Below, in pieces: positions 49,151 to 62,300 of a stretch of DNA of 64,000 nucleotides (the stretch's first letter is position 1; each line of letters opens with the position of its first letter). The DNA lies in contig LUCM01001852.1 in the NCBI GenBank assembly GCA_008360955.1, positions 84,230-148,229 on the forward strand, written 5' to 3'. Both the position numbers and the translations under genes were made by a program. Origin of the DNA: Fasciolopsis buskii. Taxonomy: Eukaryota; Platyhelminthes; Trematoda; Plagiorchiida; Fasciolidae. The notes under the pieces were generated by a model. The model saw only the letters and a list, made by a program, of their open reading frames with translations, was not told where the DNA came from and searched no databases.

Positions 49151-49559
49151 GCCATGGCCACGAATTACCGTGGCGAATCCCTGGTGTTTTTTGGTGCTTT
49201 TGATTCCGTTATGTCGGTTAGACGTTCCTGTCCATTTGGTAGCGACTTACGTTTTAGTGAAACCGACTTTAAACAGTCAGGCAGTTAGCCGCCGACAAGG
49301 GCCAAGCCGGGGAATTCAGGAGACAGAAGGCGAACGATTTTTTGCCGAACATCAATTTGAGAACGTAGGTTGAATCGATAATAACTGTGATGCACCTCGT
49401 CCCTCCTGCTTAATAACATTTCGGCTTACCAAGAGTGGCCTTGTTGATAATCAATGTGCGCTCGAGTAGTGCAGCAAGTTTACGAAGGAGTTCAAAAATT
49501 TTATTGAATCCAAGATATTGGGCGAGGGACAGGATCCATTTTGGTGATCCAGTCATTTC

Positions 49560-50260
49560 CCTCAAGCCTTTACTCTCCTCGTAGGTTCAAGTCTCGGTGA
49601 GTACGTCCCAGCAAGTTGCTGCTTTAGGGGTTGTGCAGAAGAGAAGTAGTTGGGATAACCCCTTTGATCCCGAATACAACTTTTCATGGGAGGAATTTGT
49701 GGCCAGTATTAGGAGGCTTGGGAGCAAAGAACTTCCGCAATATTCGTTCCTTAGAGATACGGGGCAAAAGGGGAGTTACGCGCTTTTTCGGATGCTTCGG
49801 AATAGGGTTACAATGCGGTTTAGCATTGATGGTCGAGTATAGGAGATCGCAGTTATGACGTCAGGATATTGCTGGCCGGGGCTCGATTCGAACCTTTGAA
49901 GCCAGTATTGATCCCACGTCTGGAATTAGGCGCTAAAATTCTGTCAGTAAAGGTGGTACGGACCTTAAGGTGGTGTTTTAAATTCATCGACTGGATCGCA
50001 GCTAGTAGGACAGATTTACTAGTGGTTCTTCATTACATCCGTAGCGTCAAGAACCGCTTCATCAGTTTTATTGCAGACAGGCCCACAATCATACACGAGG
50101 TAACAACGGTTAAAAGTAGATGCGCGTGGGATCAGTCGACAATTCACGTGAATTATGCTCCCGTGTGTTGACGAACCTGCAGCTGCTGAAAACAAAAACC
50201 AACGGCCCAGAGTTTCTCACCCTGCCTGAGAAGCATCGGACGTGATTTAAAGGGTGGTTG
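49560..50260 (+). mobile_element. BEL/Pao-type pol fragment 1 (end of RT to RNase H)
   Basis: The plus strand shows SSWDNPFDPEYNFSWEEFVA and LGSKELPQYSF (49650-49750), the connection segment after the reverse transcriptase. IPRLELGAKILSVKVVRTLR follows at 49911. Next comes DLLVVLHYIRSVKNRFISFI, then ADRPTIIHEVTTV (50020-50110). In another frame come LLKTKTNGPEFLTLPEKHRT (50180-50245). The IPRLEL, (T)D..VVLHYI and GPEFL.LPE.. series is the mark of the RNase H part of BEL/Pao LTR elements. Frames change twice, so it is dead. No flanking long terminal repeats were identified. Confidence 0.8.
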
Positions 50261-53200
50261 CTCTTAATGGAGGGTGACAAATAGCGGACAATTACAAGTG
50301 CCGTGCCTTTTTGTCTTAGTTTTTCTTACTATTTTTACCTGAGTTCCTTGTAGATACTCTGGTTTTGATTAGATGAGATAAGATAAGATCATGTATATTT
50401 CTCGATTTGCGAGATGCGTGCGCAAGGAAAGATCAATTTTTTACTTAGATGATGCACAGGAAATACGGACAGTATAAATCTAAGTGACAGGGGGTGTGAG
50501 CGATCTCTAATAATTTGAAAGATTTGTTTGTTTTGTGCATTTCTCGACATACGAGAGTCATGCGCAAGATAAAATCAAACTTAGGCCAGGAAGGCACAGT
50601 GAAGACACAAAAAACGGAAACCAAATATACAATAAAATGTGGTTTCGCCCACAGGATCATAACAGGCAATGTGATTTTCCGAGCAGGAGGTTTTAATTCA
50701 AGGCCAGGTAATGGTTCGCAAAGATATTTCTGTGGCTGATTTCCAGTCCTGCACTGCGAGTTACATTGTTTGAATGCAACAAAGTTGCGTATCGTGGGCT
50801 CAAAATATGGCTGGAGGGCGACGGCTGTCGCTGCCCGTTGGCCGGTGTACTCGATAAGGAAGAGAGTTACATGGTGGAGATAAGGATTAGTATGGATGCG
50901 ATAACGGAATAGAGATGAGCAAAAACTAGACTGGATATCAAAAAAGGCAGCATAAAACTCAAAAATTCTGAAGGCACAGACCGATTAAGCAAGGAGAGCG
51001 GCCACAATGGATGGGAATTGTGCCATCGTAATACTAATACATGAGATTTGTTTCGAGCAATTTTGCGTTCATAAATTCGGCTTGGTCTAGATAGGAAGGT
51101 GGCGTTGAAAAAGAAGGAGAACCGGAGTCAAATGGGTCAATGTCTGGTGGACTCGTGTGAAGAACTGTTACCAGAAGCATCGGTTTATTGCCAATTTCCG
51201 CAGATGAGGATAGAGGGTGATGAAAAACGACGGTCTTCAGCTGTTTTCGGTTGTCAATATGCACTGTGAACGTCAGTTTTTATCAGATGCCAATAAAAAT
51301 GCTGACCATTCGTGAGTCCATTTTGTGTGGATTTGTTAGAAGAATTTTGGGAAGGATCAAGAGGAAGCCATTAGAGAGTGGTGCACGTGAACTTATGAGC
51401 TACAGTGCTGTTTACCACAACAGTGCTAATGGGTGGGGAGCTGCCTTCATATTTTGCCCTTGCGCTCACTTTTCGAGACTATTTGGTGTGGTCATGCCAC
51501 CCCTGGATTAAGGCGGTCTAATTTACTACGGCCCATTTTTCTTTATACTTCATGTTTGTTGGTCGTAGATGCTCACCTTGTTTACATTCATTTTTGACGA
51601 CCACGAACAGAAACAAGTTTAACGGGTCTTATTAGGGGCGCAGAGGCAGTTGCGTTCGCGTGATCTACAGAACAGGTAATGTCTCTTTATTCACTTTGGC
51701 TGAAAGCTCATTTTCTACCAATCGTTTTCCTATTTTGACCTTTTTCGGGTGGATAAAGACCACGGCTCATTCTGAAACCTATGATCGTCGCGTGCACAAT
51801 GTTTGATTAACGAATAGCATCACAGAATCTGCGAGCCATCCTTGACTTCTTTTGGATTTCGCAGCAAGCTGGGGTACGTGCCGTTTCAAGGAATTGATGA
51901 GCGGTCTGGAGCGTACGAAGTGTAACGTGGGGCGATTACGATTCCAATTCACTAACCGACTTCATCTAGACCAGTAATCGTGTACCTAGTTGCCATAGCA
52001 TCAAGTAGTACTAATCTTACAAGGCACGAAGTCGCAGAATGGCGACATTAATTGGAATTAACGAGGGTTCTGTTAAGAGAATTTGGGCACTCGGCAAAGT
52101 TTCTTTGAATAACTGTCTCGTTCACGGCTCCCGGGCTAATACTTCTATTCGGCCTAGCACTAAATCTGAATCCAGCAATTATGTGACTGGGCTGAATCGG
52201 CGCGCCTTCAGGTAAGTAGTGAAAACGTTACAAAAAGAGGGATGGGCAAGTCCGTTAGCTGTTCATCCAGTGCATGAAATAGTGAAGCGGCGGAGCATTT
52301 ATAAGGTAGTTTGTCTGCTTGATCAGTGAAGATCACTGAACGTGAAAATGGGTTTCGCAACTTGTTCACCAGCAGTCCAAGAGGAACGCTGGGGGAATGG
52401 GTTGCGGCAGTCTGCCTGTGAAAACGGGGGGGGGAAATTACCAAATGTTACAACGCACTGTGGGTACCATTTTCCTCTGTAGTCTCGCTTGGTGTGAAGC
52501 TGCTCAGAGATAATGGTCAACGTCCACTTTACTTGCCACAGATATTAAAGGAAATAAAGAGAAGCGGTAGAAGAAGGTATTATACCCGTGCTCGAAGTGA
52601 GGTAAACAAGAAAATGTGTGATTTTCAGGGATCCTTTTGGTCTTCCGCAGGAAATCATGCAGCGTCCACGCAGTTTGGTTAGACTCGGGTGCACCTTATG
52701 ATTCAGTAATGCGCATGGAAAGCCGTAAGGTTGCCTTGGGTCAGGAATTAATCGCTGATCTCAGTTCGCTTCCCAAGCTCGAGTAGATAGTGAGGCTGCC
52801 ACAATATCCCTTGCAAACGAGGTAAACTGAGAACGTTGGCAGACTAATCAATAGTGTAGAAGAACGGAAGTTTAGAAGGCCGGAAGAATTCGCGCACCAA
52901 TGGTCAGGATAGCTTAAAATTGTTTTCGACAGTTGGCAAATAGAAGCAAGAGAGAAACTTCGGGCACAGTGAGACCTGCCAAGAGGATGGCATTTGCTGC
53001 TTTGGTCCAAGCCACAGCGTAAACTTCATAACGCGAGGTACTAAGAGGCGAGCTGTGTAATTCGTATGGGGTGAGGACAAGCACCACGTGGCAGTCTCCA
53101 CTTGATTCTAAGGACTGGATAAACCAGCTTGGTGAGAAGGGACCAGGGGATAAGGTTGATGATTTACATGTTTAAAGGATAGTCACCGGGCGAGAGGTTG

Positions 53201-53539
53201 CAATAGTGGACCTAGGTGCAGTGCAATGGACTGTGGCAGACCCCATGAATACCGCAGGTCGCCATCAGGGAACCCATGCAGTCGGCAAATAGCGTTGCAA
53301 GGCCACTAAACTGCAGAGCAAGTACGTTACACCGGGCACAGTCCCCGTCAAGCGGATATCGGGTCCGGGAGGTGACTGATATAAAACGGCCCGACAAGGC
53401 TCTGATCGGATCGGACTCGCCAGTCCGTTTGAGCGCAAGACAGGGAAATGAGCTTTTGACAATATAAGCGGTCGCGCGACAGCAACTATGTAGAGACTGA
53501 GTAGGAACAGAATCAATTACGAGACTACTTTGTTTGCAT
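50261..53539. other. Probable old element remains, not resolved (about 3.3 kb)
   Basis: Purine-rich top strand lying between two BEL/Pao pol fragments. I could not read a continuous protein. SSLPKLE at about 52767 may be a gag trace, but this is weak. Minus-strand open stretches here are short and look like shadows. Confidence 0.35.
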
Positions 53540-54960
53540 CCGAAATCGGCAAAGGATGAGAACTTGCGTACAAAGTACACCGAAAACTTGGGAAGGACCA
53601 TCGAAATGGGGTACGCGATAGCAGCGCCAGTACACCAGCCAGGAGACGACTGCCAGCCTCGATAGTACTCGCTGCACCGCACAGTCTTTAACTCCGGAAA
53701 GCCAGAGAAACTGAGTATAGTTTTGGAGTGCCCTGCCAATCACCATAGACAGTGACAAAACGACATGCCTAATCAGTGTCTAGAGGCAACAGCAAACCTA
53801 ATAGAAACACTTCGTTTTGCAAAGGGACAAACCCTTATTTCAGCCGTAGAAGAAGAAAGCCCGAGGTAGGCAGGGCGAATGAGACCTGTGGGGGCGCTTC
53901 GCTTTCCGTGCTGCATACAAAAGAGGCCCGATAGTGGAACCATGTGAGTATCAAATGACCCTACGTCAATGTTGGGCGGGATCTTCTATTTTGTGTAAAC
54001 TATGCTTCGCGTAAAGCTGCTGAGTTGTTTGTGACGAAGGGGTACCAGAGGCGATGCAGACTAGTCTTATTCCTTACGGCTGCTTTAATTATTTTGCCAA
54101 CGATGTCGAGACGGCCGCGTTTGCAAAGGAAATCAGTGCATTACCGGCCCGGGGAAAATTCCGACTTAGGAAGCGGACCTTCAGTTCACCAAAAGTGCCA
54201 GCAACGTACGCAGGCCGAGATGACAGCGCTAATTTAGAACCGCTGCTATCGGCTGAAGCGGTGTATCAAAGCGCATTAGGGGTACCGCGGGAGACCACTG
54301 ATGATGGGTGTACTTTTCATTTCAAGCCAGCGGATAAACAATATCAGAAACGGCACGCAGTCGAACACGTTCTCCTTGTTCAACCCCATAAAGCTAGTTG
54401 CTCGGTTGTGGTTCCCCTCAAACCAACCCCCTTTTAAGGTTAGGATCCGCTCCTAAACAAAGAGGACTTTGCTGATTTAGACGGCCAGGTAAAGTTCATG
54501 TTTACGAGAGGAATGACTAAGATACTAAAAAGCCTTTTAAGGGAGCAGAATTATGTTAGATCGGCCAACCTGCACGTGTTCTGCAAGGCATCAGAGAGAG
54601 GATAAGGCTTCGTGGCATATACATAGAAAAGAGCTTTAAAGAAGCCAGATTACGGTTCCCTGCTATTCTGTGATTTCGAGGTGGTTCTTATAAAACCGCG
54701 GACCACAACTTGGCTAGAGCTTTCGGTGGTGTTTCTTTGAGATCAATGTAGGGTGGGTTCATCGCTTGGCGGCCCCAACAATTGTTGTTTACTACAAAAC
54801 TAAGACATCGTTGCAGTTCATACCTTTATGGGCAACCGACTGGGCGTTTTTGCCAGCGCACTGCAGTTTTGCAGTGGAGATACGCCCAGTCAGAATATGA
54901 TGTCGCCAACGTAGCGCCCACGGGATTGTCCGGCCGTAGCTGATTAAGAATTTTTCAACT
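53540..54960 (+). mobile_element. BEL/Pao-type pol fragment 2 (reverse transcriptase and RNase H)
   Basis: Plus strand, in order and over several frames. RTKYTENLGRTIEMGYAIA (about 53560) is the segment before the reverse transcriptase. FNSGKPEKLSIVLE (53690) is the first RT motif. ATANLIETLRFAKGQTLISA (53790) follows. CEYQMTLRQCWAGSS (53943) comes next. NYFANDVETAAFAKEI (54090) stands where the catalytic YVDD box is expected. ALGVPRETTDDGCTFHFKPA (54275) follows. LHVFCKASERG (54571) and HTFMGNRLGVFASALQFC (54820) belong to RNase H. Stops interrupt it and the catalytic box is lost, so it is inactive. Same strand as fragment 1, 3.3 kb away. Confidence 0.75.
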
Positions 54961-55416
54961 ACTCCGAAGTTACCGCAAAACTCTAGCCGCTATTCCGCCT
55001 AAATTGCACCGCTCGATGGCCTAAAAATTAAAAGGTAATATCCACGATCAACTTCATCATTCCGCATACAGGTCTGTGGAAACGTCTGCGACGATAATAA
55101 AGTCAGTGGAACCTAAGAAGTGCTGTGGCATGCTTGGTGAGGTCCTTGTCTTATATTCGCACCGTGCATTTCCTAGGAAAGACGGATTAGTAAAATTTGA
55201 AATGGACATATTAGTTGGAACTCAGTTCGATGAGGACGGTAAATCAGAAGGTGTTTGGTAACGGCGCAAGCAAGAAACTTGGGTAAAGAGCATGCAGTGA
55301 GGAAGCTAAGTCCGGCGGTCGGTGACTCCATGTCATAAGGGGGTCCGTCGGAGTATCAAGCAACATGTTAGCATCATGCTACCACGTCCAATCATCATCC
55401 GGTAACAGGCCCGACT

Positions 55417-55461
55417 ATGTTTCATTGTTGCAATAAGGGGCATGCAGGACAACGGTACTAC
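55417..55461 (+). pseudogene. Degenerate CCHC zinc-knuckle, gag remnant
   Basis: The plus strand reads MFHCCNKGHAGQRYY. The Cx2Cx4Hx4C zinc-knuckle spacing of retroelement gag proteins is visible, but the first Cys is Met and the last is Tyr. Stop codons flank it. It is probably the remains of an LTR element gag next to BEL/Pao fragment 2. Confidence 0.45.
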
Positions 55462-55979
55462 GAGGAGAGTAATAAGATGTACGACGTGTCATAGAATGAC
55501 CGAGTCCATGGGCCACCAAATGATGGCTCTGATGTGCTTGCGTTTCACAGAGATAGGATAGTGGAGTTTTTTCCAGCAGGGGTGAACTACTTTTGCACTA
55601 TTTGGGCTAGAAACAGTCGAAAGTGAAAGAAGATATAGGGTTGTCTGTTTATCGGCCTAAAAACAAGCGGGGTTCACCTTGAAATTGCATTTAAGCTGGA
55701 TACCCCGTTTTGATCATCATAACACTAATAGGGCTTATAGGTAGGCCAAGTACGTTGAGAGTTATGAAGCGGCAGGTGCAAAATGCTTTTCAGAAGCGTT
55801 CTAGAAACGAAAGAGGGTATATTAGGCCTATAGCAAAAAAAACTGGAAACCGAATGTTGGCGAGAGTTTTACAGATGCAAAGAGGCATGCATAGGTCTGC
55901 ATGAGTGTGGTAAGCTAGCCGTATGAAGGCATGGCCGCAAGCAAAAATGAAACACCATATCGTGCAATGGACACCTGAA

Positions 55980-56835
55980 ATATGGAGTGGTCGGGATCTT
56001 GGATGACGGAATGCGTGTTTGTTGACAATATCAAAATCCTCTACGCCGTTCACCCTGAAGCCTTAGACTCCACCAAAAGTAGCATATCACTAGACCCAGC
56101 TTCTCTCAGTTCTTGGGCAGACGATCGGATGAGGCAATTATCCACTGAAAAAAGCTTCAAGCGATACGAATGCGTTAAACCTCAAACGAACCCAAATTTG
56201 CAACCAAATCATCCCCTTTAACTTTCAGGTTCGTAATCTGGGCCTAAATTCTTCCTGCACCTTCAAGTTCTCGGATGATGCTCTCACACACGTTGCAAAA
56301 GCAAATAATTTGGTGCGGATGCTGCACAGAAATTCGAAGTTGAAACAAAGCAAACTACCACTTTTTACAACCCATGTCATACCCATCTTGGAGCATCGCC
56401 TTCTAGTCTGTTCTAACGTGAGGCAGTGTGACAGAGTGGCAAGTGAAAACGTCCAGCGTGCATTTAACAAGCGGCTGATCAGGTATTCTGCGAGCCTAAA
56501 TTACATGGAACGCTGTGAGCCGCTGAAATTAGATCCCTTGTGACTCCAACGCATAAAAGGAAACCTGGCAGTCTTCGACAATATTATTAAGAGGGACGAC
56601 TGCATCTCCACACCTCGTATTAGAAATCCGCTCCCACACCCTCCCAAATGCGAATTACACTGTTAATCTCCAAGTTCCGAAAACATCCTTTACAGGAAAC
56701 TTTTTTCTCGTTGAATGTTCGTCATTATGGAAGAAACTGCCCCGACAGTTGTGCACTTTATCACCATCAACTATTGCATTTAAAAACGAATTACGTAGAA
56801 TAGATACTGTGCCCTTTCTCATTAACCTATACTGA
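55980..56835 (+). mobile_element. CR1/jockey-like LINE, C-terminal half of reverse transcriptase
   Basis: The plus strand shows CVFVDNIKILYAV (56007), where the catalytic F/YADDIKI box is expected. LSSWADDRMRQL follows (56116). After a stop comes VRNLGLNSSCTFKFSDDALT, then HVAKANNLVRMLHRN (56228-56340). Next is HVIPILEHRLLVCSN, then ENVQRAFNKRLIRY, then YMERCEPLKLDPL (56376-56540). The last part is in a shifted frame: LWKKLPRQLCTLSPSTIAFK (56730-56790). The order and the final W..LP motif fit CR1/jockey LINEs. ADD has become VDN, so it is inactive. Confidence 0.8.
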
Positions 56836-56849
56836 CCATACTTAACTGA

Positions 56850-59230
56850 GGAATGGGTGAATGAAACTGGATTGGGCTTCTGAAAAACGCATTGATTTCA
56901 CTTTTTGTCCATCGCGGAAAAGGATGTAAATCTCTTTACCCATATCTCCACGTGAAAAACCAAATCTATGAAGACATCTTGAGTTCTTTTTTTCTCACTC
57001 CTCATTGATGTCTCCCTGTCCATTTTGGACACTCTGGAATTCCTTTCTCCTCAATCACCACAGTACTAAGTTCTGCGCATTAGGTTTACCCGTCGCATGT
57101 AATCTATTTTGATATAATTTTGCGTCATTTCCATAAAAAAGAAAACCATATAGCAAACCATCTCGTCTCTCCCACTTCCATCTTTAAAATGAGCTTCTAC
57201 GCTAGCGCTTGCCACGTGTCTGCATGCAGTTCCACGCTGGATGCAACTCACCCTTCTGCTTTCGCAAACAATACCTATCACATAGTAATCTGGCCTCATA
57301 TCCATAAACCTTATCGTTCTGGCTGCGTATGGGGTTACTCACTCACAACTCTCCACTTCCCCAACTAACTTCAACACCGTTGCCAAAACGGTGTGGCAAT
57401 CCTACTCGGCCACCGCCTTTGAATATCAACATTCACTATCATCCTCTTTTCTCACTTTTCATCATCGCCTCTCCCCAAGCAAATTACTCCGGCTCGGTGA
57501 ATTCACCTTTGCTTCTGACAAACCCAAACGGTCACCTCCGGACGAAACTAGGTCGATATCTTGGATTCTTTCCTTTTTCACCTCACTGATATTTCTCTGT
57601 CCATTTTGGACATTACGGACCTCATACTATCTCCGTAAACATAGAGTACTGCGTGGTTTCTTTTCTCCCCTTGGCGACCTTTTCTACTTACCGTACTCGC
57701 TGTTTCTTGTGTTTGAAATGTACTGTAGCCTGCATCGGAATATTATCCATGATTTCTACGCCATGAATTTAGTCAACCTCCAGTGCATCTGTCTTTTCTA
57801 GCTCGTTCATTATTTACATCTACAGCAGTTGTTCACTGTCCGTCCCACCGAATACCGGTTAATTTCCGTTCACTCATATCGTAGACGATTCATACACTAG
57901 ATTAGTTTGTCCACCCTTTCACACACCCAAAATAAAACCCCCGGATTGCTCACATAGTCAGCCACCATCCCTATATATTTTGTGTTGCACTGTACGTTTT
58001 AGTAACTTCCTCTTCTGAGCCGCCCGCACGATTGATCTTTTCCTAATCCGCAGCTGGCAGCTAGACCAAACCGCCTTCCGTTTTTTCCTCTCTGTTTTCC
58101 AGGCCGCACCGTTCTGCTTGGATTAAAACACTTGCTCCATGTTCTGGCTACCACGGATTCGGCTCGCCAATGATTATCCACTCCCGAAGAACTGATGCCT
58201 CGCTTCTCCCAAATACACCGTATTTGCAGTCCTTCCTTCACCTCCCAAGTGCACTGGCGTTACCACAGCAGTGTGGAGCGTGATCATCTCCACCGACTCG
58301 GCCGGCGCCCATCGGGCGGGCAGCTTGGCCCCAGAGGTTTGCGGGTGCAGATAGTTCGTCGGATCACACCTCCTGCGTTCACTCTCAAACGATGGTTTTC
58401 AGGTTGTGACCAACACTCGGTCAGCCACACTCACTAGCACTGTTGTCGTTAACAGCACTCTAGTCACTACGTTCACGTGCATCATTATTTACTGGCTTCT
58501 GCTGGATCCTTCCCAAAGTTCTTTTGCCGAAACCATACAAAACGGACTGGCGGGGAAGTATCTTCATTGATGTTCGATATGAACTGACGTTCAAAATGCA
58601 TTTCGACATTCGAAAATCTATTCTGTTCTGCGAAATTTGGCAAAAGACTGGTGCTCCTGGAAACTATTCACCACACGAGTCCACCGAACATTGCCTCGTT
58701 TGATTCCGGTTCCTCTTCTTATTATGCCAACCTCGCCTCCATCACTGGACCTAGCTGGGATATGTTAAATCAAAATTGTTCAAAATAAACTTCGTGGGCT
58801 AGTCATACGATTACACAGTTTCTATCGCTTGCCGCCGTCCTCCCTGTCATTGGACTGTGCTTCCAAACTTTTCGCTCTTTGTACTGCTAGTGTCCGTTAA
58901 GTATACCGCTTACCAGACTATGCATTCCGCGATAAACTGCCTCCAAATTTTCCATCCCCCGATTTATTGCTTTTTTTATCTCCGTGCGGTATTCATTCAA
59001 CGAAATCCAATTCGTATTCATCCCCAACTTTCAGAAAACTTCCCATCCTAAGGGGCTTTCTGGTGACGTTATCGGTCCATAACGGCTTGTTGCGCGTCAG
59101 TGGCGGCCTACGAGATGCGTTACACTGAGACCAAGCGATACGGACGAGACGTCACCGCTGGACTCAAATACCCCGCTTGGAAATCCCCTACTGTTTGTGC
59201 GCTTGCAAAACAATTCCTGAGGTATATAAT
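56850..59230. other. Pyrimidine-rich stretch without recognisable gene (about 2.4 kb)
   Basis: The top strand is strongly C/T-rich from about 57000 to 59050. A segment of about 85 bp at 56985-57070 is repeated at 57565-57652, sharing CTGTCCATTTTGGACA exactly. Open stretches such as 57391-57801 are explained by the low purine content (few stops). Confidence 0.5.
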
Positions 59231-59239
59231 ACTAGCTAT

Positions 59240-59365
59240 TGTATAGGCCCCAAACGTTTAAAGTGAGTGCTTATTTTATCCTCTTTTGCCACTATCGTCG
59301 CACTTGCTTACTGCATGTTCGCGGTACTGTCCCAGAAATAAAAGATTATTATTATCATAGCCGAC
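59240..59365 (+). mobile_element. Probable LINE 3' end with (ATT)n tail
   Basis: A C/T-rich leader (TTTTGCCACTATCGTCGCAC) runs into AAATAAAAGATTATTATTAT. This arrangement is common at 3' ends of CR1/jockey-type LINEs. No coding part could be attached to it. Confidence 0.35.
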
Positions 59366-62300
59366 TCAGGATTCATTGGCTTGTCCTGGGGTACCACGGG
59401 CGTGGGGGAAAAGTATCACAACAAGACCTGGGGGCAATATGGTAGTAACGGAAAGTATTTAGATTTACCTGACAAATCATACAAAGGAATTCTAATCAGC
59501 GACTGGTCTCAGAAAAGTGTACAATAATTGGCCTCTAAATAGCTTGACACAATGGCTGAAAAGGTTTGCGCTAATGCCTTTGGGGTTGGCACCTTCCCCG
59601 TTCTCGAAATGTGAAATATGATTACCGCCCACTTTGGGAAACAGAATCATATCTGGCTTCCTCCTCACCTCCCATGAAGCGTATGCAATGCACATTGTGA
59701 CGCAGCGTTCCTCTTGCAGTTCTAAGCTAAACATTTCCTGTAAGTCCGTTGGAACTGGTAATTACCTGCTCCACATTACCCAGCGGCTAGGGGGTTCAAA
59801 GGAATGCGTTTGTCGGAAATCATGAAAACGTCGCCCTCTCCAAACGGTCATTCGCTGTGTATCCACCTCTGTCGGATCTGTGTTTGGAATATATTTCAGC
59901 AACTAACTTCTCTAAATGACCCCGTTCAAGTGACTGGTATGTACCGCGAAGTTCATTAAATTGAATGAAGATGCCAGTAGACCTTAATATCAAAAGTTCA
60001 CTAGGAGTTAAGCGCGCCGAAAGACATTGACAAGGTTGTTTACAATTCTTTATGCTTTATTTAACAGCAAATTGAGGTTCTTTGTTTGGTGTTTTTTGTT
60101 TAATCAATGGTAACATTATGCTTCCAGCGGGTCTGATCAAACGTTTTCATAACCTACCGCGATGGTCGGCGTACGGTATTGAACTCTCATAGAATGGAAA
60201 GCCTGCCGGTCATATCGTTCGGCAGGTAGCGCTTAAAGCCCTGGTTCAAACGTAGGAGTTTTCGATTATCTTCGAAAACGACTGAACCCGTTTGAGGCCA
60301 TCCATGCAGAGTAAGTGGTTTGGGGTTGAAAAGATAGAGAGACGGTGCAGGAATGGTTAATAGTATTGGAAGAAGTTGTGCAAGCAGATGGAATAGGCTG
60401 TACTTTGAGGGGCGTTGTTTGAGATACAACAGAAGAAAGTAGGGGCTAGGAAGAGCGAGGGCATATAGCGTCCTTCATTGCGCTAGCATAAGGGTAACCC
60501 GAAGTACTGGGGGAACAGTGTAGAGGCAGGCAGAAAGGAAGTGGGTTGGGTAAGAAAAATGAGGTGGCGGTTTTGGTTCCAGGGAGGGAGAAAAAACGAC
60601 TTTTCTGGCTGGGTAGGTGTGGTCGAAAAAGAGACATTAATGGAATGGGGCACGGTCCTTGTGCTTGGGTCGGGGCGCTGGGAAGCGGAGGTTGGTGTTA
60701 GTACCGATATGACGGTGGAGATATGCTTGTTGGAGGCCAGAGACAACTGTCTTGGGAAACCTGACGCAACAGCGAAGGTCTTTGGCAGGGAAGAGCTAGT
60801 GCATCGCTAGGTCTTTTAAATCTACGGTGCCAGTCTGCGGTTTTCTTCCGGCTCCGAAATTCTCCCGGCAGTGACCTTCCGGTCCCCGTGAAGCGAACGG
60901 CGGGCAATAGAAAGTCAGCGCGGTTACAGCCAGGCAGTTGGGGCACCAGGGTGGTGGGACTAACAATGGAATGGAATAGGGTGGAGTCGGAGTATTTGGT
61001 CGCTGGGCTAATAACGCCGGCGTTGTTCCGTCGGGGAGTGCTGCGTTGCTTGTTGATGGTGTAAGCGCAGGTTTACCATCAGGAGCTATTGTTTTAAGAG
61101 TTCAGATGGGGCAGGGCGAGTTTTGATTGGTGCTAGACATTTTTGCTTCGCGGGGAAAAGAGAGGTTATTGTGGCCTAAGGAGAAAGTCGTGGGAGAGTG
61201 GTTTATTTGCGGGCGTTTCCGGGAGGTCCGTGGCAAAGGAAACGGTAATGGGCTATCTAATCGACACATGCCTGTTTCTGTGGTTGGGCTGCAAGGACCG
61301 GCCCGGATGCCAAGCTCCTAGCCATTCCTGATAGCTTGAGGGAATTTCCGTTAGGTGGAACCATTTTTGAGTTCCCACTTGCGTGCAGGGCCTCCCTTTG
61401 AATAGGGGTTTCATCAGGGATAATTTTTATAGACCTGAGCGGGGTATTTGAGGCTATCTTAGCTTCACCCCTCAAAATGTGCTCTGCAGCAGCGGGGCTA
61501 AGGAACTGGTACAATACAGGATATGATCTGGTTAACATCCTTTTATGTAGTCTTAATCAGTGGCAGGTGTGTCCTGTCATATTGCAAGCACGGAGGACAG
61601 TGTTTTTGAACGAGTCGAGGTAATGCAAACCACAGCATTAGGCTATCGTGGATTTCACTGCTTAATTTTTGATTTTGAGTCGATAGCCCAACAGACACCA
61701 GCGAGATGTTCGCGTAGTGGGTTTTCGGGCATCTTAGTTAGGTAGGTGAGAGGAAGCAGCTTTGCAATCACTTGTTCTATCAGTAAAATTTTGTTGTTTA
61801 CCTTATAAATCGCTTGCTATAATTTCCGTACTTTATTATTAGTCTCCACGAACACGTCTGTGACACTAACAGTGCACGCTGGAGGCCGGCGAATGGGTTG
61901 TAGGGGTGGGGATGCGGTGCGTCTAGCTGCCACGATCTTGGCAAGTTTAGGCCTAGAGACCGCCATTTCAAAAAAACGGGACGATTTGTATAAGTGTACG
62001 GTTAAGTTAAAAGGAATGCACCTGGGGGTGCCAAACTTTCGTCAAATCGTAAAGTGGAAACTGGTCGAAAGGTCTTAGATCGATCTAAATTGAGATTGTA
62101 CCAACACTAGTATGGTGGCAGTAAAAGGTTATTCAAAATGTAATCAAATAGAAATAGAACACTGACAATTTATATGAAGAGGAAGGCTTTATCTACGTCA
62201 AAAAACGTTTTAAGCAGTGCGTAAATAATAGAGAGTATAAAAACCAGCTAATTCCGACGACCGCTAATGATGATGGTCGGAATCTGCGGAGATGAGACGA

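Noticed and set aside
53212..53739. Minus-strand open stretch of 175 codons
   Set aside because: The plus strand here reads as the BEL/Pao reverse transcriptase region in the expected order, so this is its shadow.
57391..57801. Plus-strand 136-codon open stretch as a membrane protein gene
   Set aside because: The Phe/Leu/Ser-rich content follows from the pyrimidine-rich top strand, which also removes stop codons. No start or splice context supports it.
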